Positions 61,046 to 64,000 of a stretch of DNA of 64,000 bases are shown in pieces. This stretch comes from Cyprinodon diabolis (taxonomy: Eukaryota; Chordata; Actinopteri; Cyprinodontiformes; Cyprinodontidae). Every line of letters begins with the position of its first letter. The first letter of the stretch is position 1. The stretch is taken from positions 34,794,111-34,858,110 of the forward strand of contig CM060081.1 in assembly GCA_030533445.1 (NCBI GenBank). Direction: 5' to 3'. Under the pieces are notes generated by a model. It was not told the DNA's origin. It made no database searches and worked only from the letters and a program-made list of their open reading frames with translations. Position numbers and translations under genes: made by a program.

Positions 61046-64000
61046 TTCCATTGTTTCTTTATGTTGCCTGTTCTCGTCAACATAACATCTAAAAGCTTAT
61101 CTAAAGTGTTTGCACATCAGAATATATTTCTGAATTCATATTCCATACAAACCAACATGCTTATACAACTTTGAATTGTAATATAGATGTGGAACAAAGA
61201 ATTGAAAAGAGCTTGTTTGTAGGTGCAAAGTGGTGTTGCATTGAGGTTGATGGTGTCTCTAAACCTCCCATGAGGAACATTTAGACGTAAAGAGTTATTC
61301 AAATGGCCATAGTTTTCAGTTTCTTTGTTGCCTCTGAAGCATTGAAATATAATTAGAGAAATATCCCATCTTCTCTTTATTATTTCTTCTGAAATTTGTG
61401 ACTTATTACAAAATTCCATACCACTCTACTGTAGTTCTTTTTCACCATCCAAACCTTGTCCTTTACGTTCAGACTGGATTGTGTATTGTATAACTGTGCT
61501 TTATTCGTCCTTTTGAATACATGTATTAATGAGATGTAATGGATCAGTTATATAAATGTATTTAGCTTTAAAGGCAGTTATATTAACCCTTTTACCTTTT
61601 ACCGTAGTTTAAAAGACTACTTAAATTTATAGTCACAATTTTCAGCTGAAAACCTAGAAAGAAATAGAAAGGCAGAGCTGCTTATATCAACATTAAAGTG
61701 CAATGATATCCCAGTTTCAATGTGTAATAGCCTGTTTTTTGTTTTGTACACCTGCACCTTGTAGACTTCACAAATGAGTTTTAAAGCCAGGAGAAACTTT
61801 GTTTATATGCTGATTTCCTATTTATTAGAATTTATCTTAATGAGTTTATGCGCACTGTTATGGATTCCCCCCAGTAGTTAATTTATTGTGTGTGTTTATT
61901 TATCTGTTCAGCTATTTAAAGCCTGAGAGGTTCAAAATGATCTGAGTGCAGAGTTTTAACGAGCAGCCAACTGCAAAACAAACAGCCTGATGGTGTTGCT
62001 GAACAGACGATCCATTGCATTTCTTTCATTTTGTTCATTCTGCAAGCATTATTATTATCACTCCACAATGGTTTGGACTTACAGTAGATTTTATTCTGTT
62101 TTTGTTTTGGACAACACAAGCTTGGCTTAGATAATTTCTCGAAATTTGTGAAATATTACTGAAGAACAATCGATAAAGCTGTGTTTTTATGTCAACTTAT
62201 TTATGTGCAACACTCTGTTTTGACTCCATAGTTGGACGTGGAGTGAGCGTAACTACTTTCTGTCTTTAAGATTCACAGTTGGTATTTTATATTATTGAAA
62301 TTCAGTCTGTATAATAACCTAGGGTCATGTACCTCTCAAGAACTATACATGTTCTATTATCTTTCAAACAACACACCTGGCTTATGTGGTAAGGTAAATA
62401 ACAGACATTTTATTTATTTTCTGTATTAAATACATTTATGTTGGGATTAATGCCAGGAAGTTCACAGCAGGTGATTTCTATTTAACATATTTTCTGGAAT
62501 TTTTAATATTTAGTAAAAACATACCTTTATGATAATGACGGTTTCAAGTTGTTTTCTGTAGGTAGAAACTAGTTGCATGCAATGATTTGCTCAAGAGGCT
62601 TTAGAGCAATTCATCACTGCCAACTGTCTTCAAATCTTGCGGGTCCTGGGTCTGTTTACTTAATTTTTTGTTCCTCCACTAGTTTTCCAATTAGATTCAA
62701 GACAGGGGCTTGGTCATTTCTGCAGCTTTATTATCTTTCAGTAAAAGGTTTCCATGGCTATGGGTATGAGATTATTGTCTTGGATTAAATTAACCGAATT
62801 TTATGTTCCGTGTCTCAGTACATTTTTCATTCAATATTTATATCAGTAATGTTAGGTCTACCAGTACTAAATGCTAAAAGTTGGTCCAACACCATGAAAT
62901 TCCCACATCCGAACAAAAACAGTACTCTTCTGTTGATGCACGATGCCATTCCATCGCCATTGTGGACAAGTACATTCTATGAGCTACATTCTCCAGACTA
63001 TGTTGATTCAGTGTTTCTTTGAGTTGTCCAGTTGAGTTTTGCAGCTAGTTTTAAATTTACTTTTTTATGCCATTTTTTTTTAAACAGTTTAGCTTTCCTG
63101 AGATGGAAAAAACTTCTTGCTACAGGGAAATCTTCTGTGATAGCCTGGTGATGGGTAGCAAATGGTAAAATTGTGTTCCTTCCACATACACCTTAGGATC
63201 ACTGAACACATTCAGAACTACAATCATAGCTATGTGGATGAAAACTGAGAAAATAACTAAATCTAAGAATATATAGATGGCTATTTATGATAATAGAATA
63301 CTATAGTAAAATTGTTAAGTTAAAAAAAAATCTACACATACAAGGAAAAATATATCTCTATATTTTCTTATATAAGATATAAGAATAAATATTTGCCCAA
63401 CTGGAAAAAAATGGGGATGGGCATGGCAACTATTTTTTTTTTATTGATCTACTTGACAATTTTGCTAACAAACATAATGTTGGAATAAGCCACATAACTG
63501 GGCTTAGTATCAAAAAATGTTTGCTGGATAAGGTCAGCGTTGAAGTCTCTATTGTACAAAGGAGAACATTGCACTCGCTGAAGGGCGTTTATTTTTTTCC
63601 TCTTCTCATTCCTTTTCAGCAGCAAATTCCTTTCCACTTTGATTTAATAAAGAATTGTTCATCCTAATCTAATGCAGTTCTTTACAAAGAGCCTCTAACC
63701 TTTGCAGAATTTTCTGAGTATTCAATGGTTGCTTTAGACATCAAATTTTACTCCCTTAAATAAAATTACAAAGAATTGAAACCACCCCCCTGTTGCTGTT
63801 GTAGATTGCACATCTCCTTTTGCAAGAATGGAAGGCTGACAGGCAGAACAGCAGTTATTAAGGGGGCTGAGCTTAGCAAATTGACAATTACTGAGTGCTA
63901 CGAGGAGGCTGAGGGAAAGCACATGAAGGTCAGTTCAGTGGAGGGGCATGTAACATCTTTAAATTTAAGGCAGGAGACCAGCTTTCCATCATTCATAAAC
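61046..64000. other. non-coding DNA
   Basis: The last 3 kb show no gene, RNA or clear repeat. Short open frames here have no coding character. Confidence 0.45.

Overview
The window looks like a piece of a ray-finned (teleost) fish nuclear genome. It is AT-rich and gene-poor, and it carries the usual teleost mobile elements: Tc1/mariner, hAT, piggyBac-like, L2-type LINE and Ty3/gypsy chromovirus copies, plus long (TA)n microsatellites. The one host gene I can support is a Kv4 (Shal) voltage-gated potassium channel on the minus strand, most like kcnd3.

Gene layout. The large first coding exon (43830-44932) encodes residues 1-368 and stops inside the selectivity-filter motif at a phase-2 splice donor. 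A good acceptor (exon from 44996) and a matching upstream donor at 46479 in CpG-rich sequence indicate a separate 5'UTR exon and the promoter at about 46480-46850. I could not find the next coding exon (the one starting with the YGD of the filter) below 43829, so positions 1-43829 are best read as one very long intron. Sequence right of about 46900 would be upstream intergenic DNA.

Mobile elements, left to right. A broken L2-type LINE lies at 2440-3575. A hAT element with a BED finger is at 3905-4880 and has an exact 8-bp target duplication. An apparently intact Tc1 is at 5531-7135, and a Tc1 relic is at about 8480-8583. A frameshifted Tc1 sits inside a (TA)n array at 14314-15533, and a second apparently intact Tc1 is at 23883-25130. 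L2 tails lie at 25.4-27.1 kb. A Ty3/gypsy chromovirus with 623-bp LTRs occupies 28577-33917, with a palindromic hAT MITE inside its gag. THAP-domain repeat copy A is at 34120-34878, an LTR fragment at about 35.5-35.78 kb, a hAT/TTF-finger relic at about 36.65-37.25 kb, and an inverted-repeat element at 41598-42226. Right of the channel gene are a solo LTR (48209-49053), an L2 reverse-transcriptase relic (about 50.2-50.5 kb), a Tc1 relic and a LINE RT relic (53.0-54.24 kb), a piggyBac-like MITE (55265-55804), and THAP repeat copy B (59460-61045). Copy B carries a tandem repeat and a second piggyBac-like MITE.

I see no new enzymatic or defence system. The most interesting items are the THAP repeat family carrying CTCF-like and CRE-like motifs, the gypsy copy whose LTRs look young while its genes are badly broken, the two intact Tc1 transposases, and several long hairpins of unknown nature.
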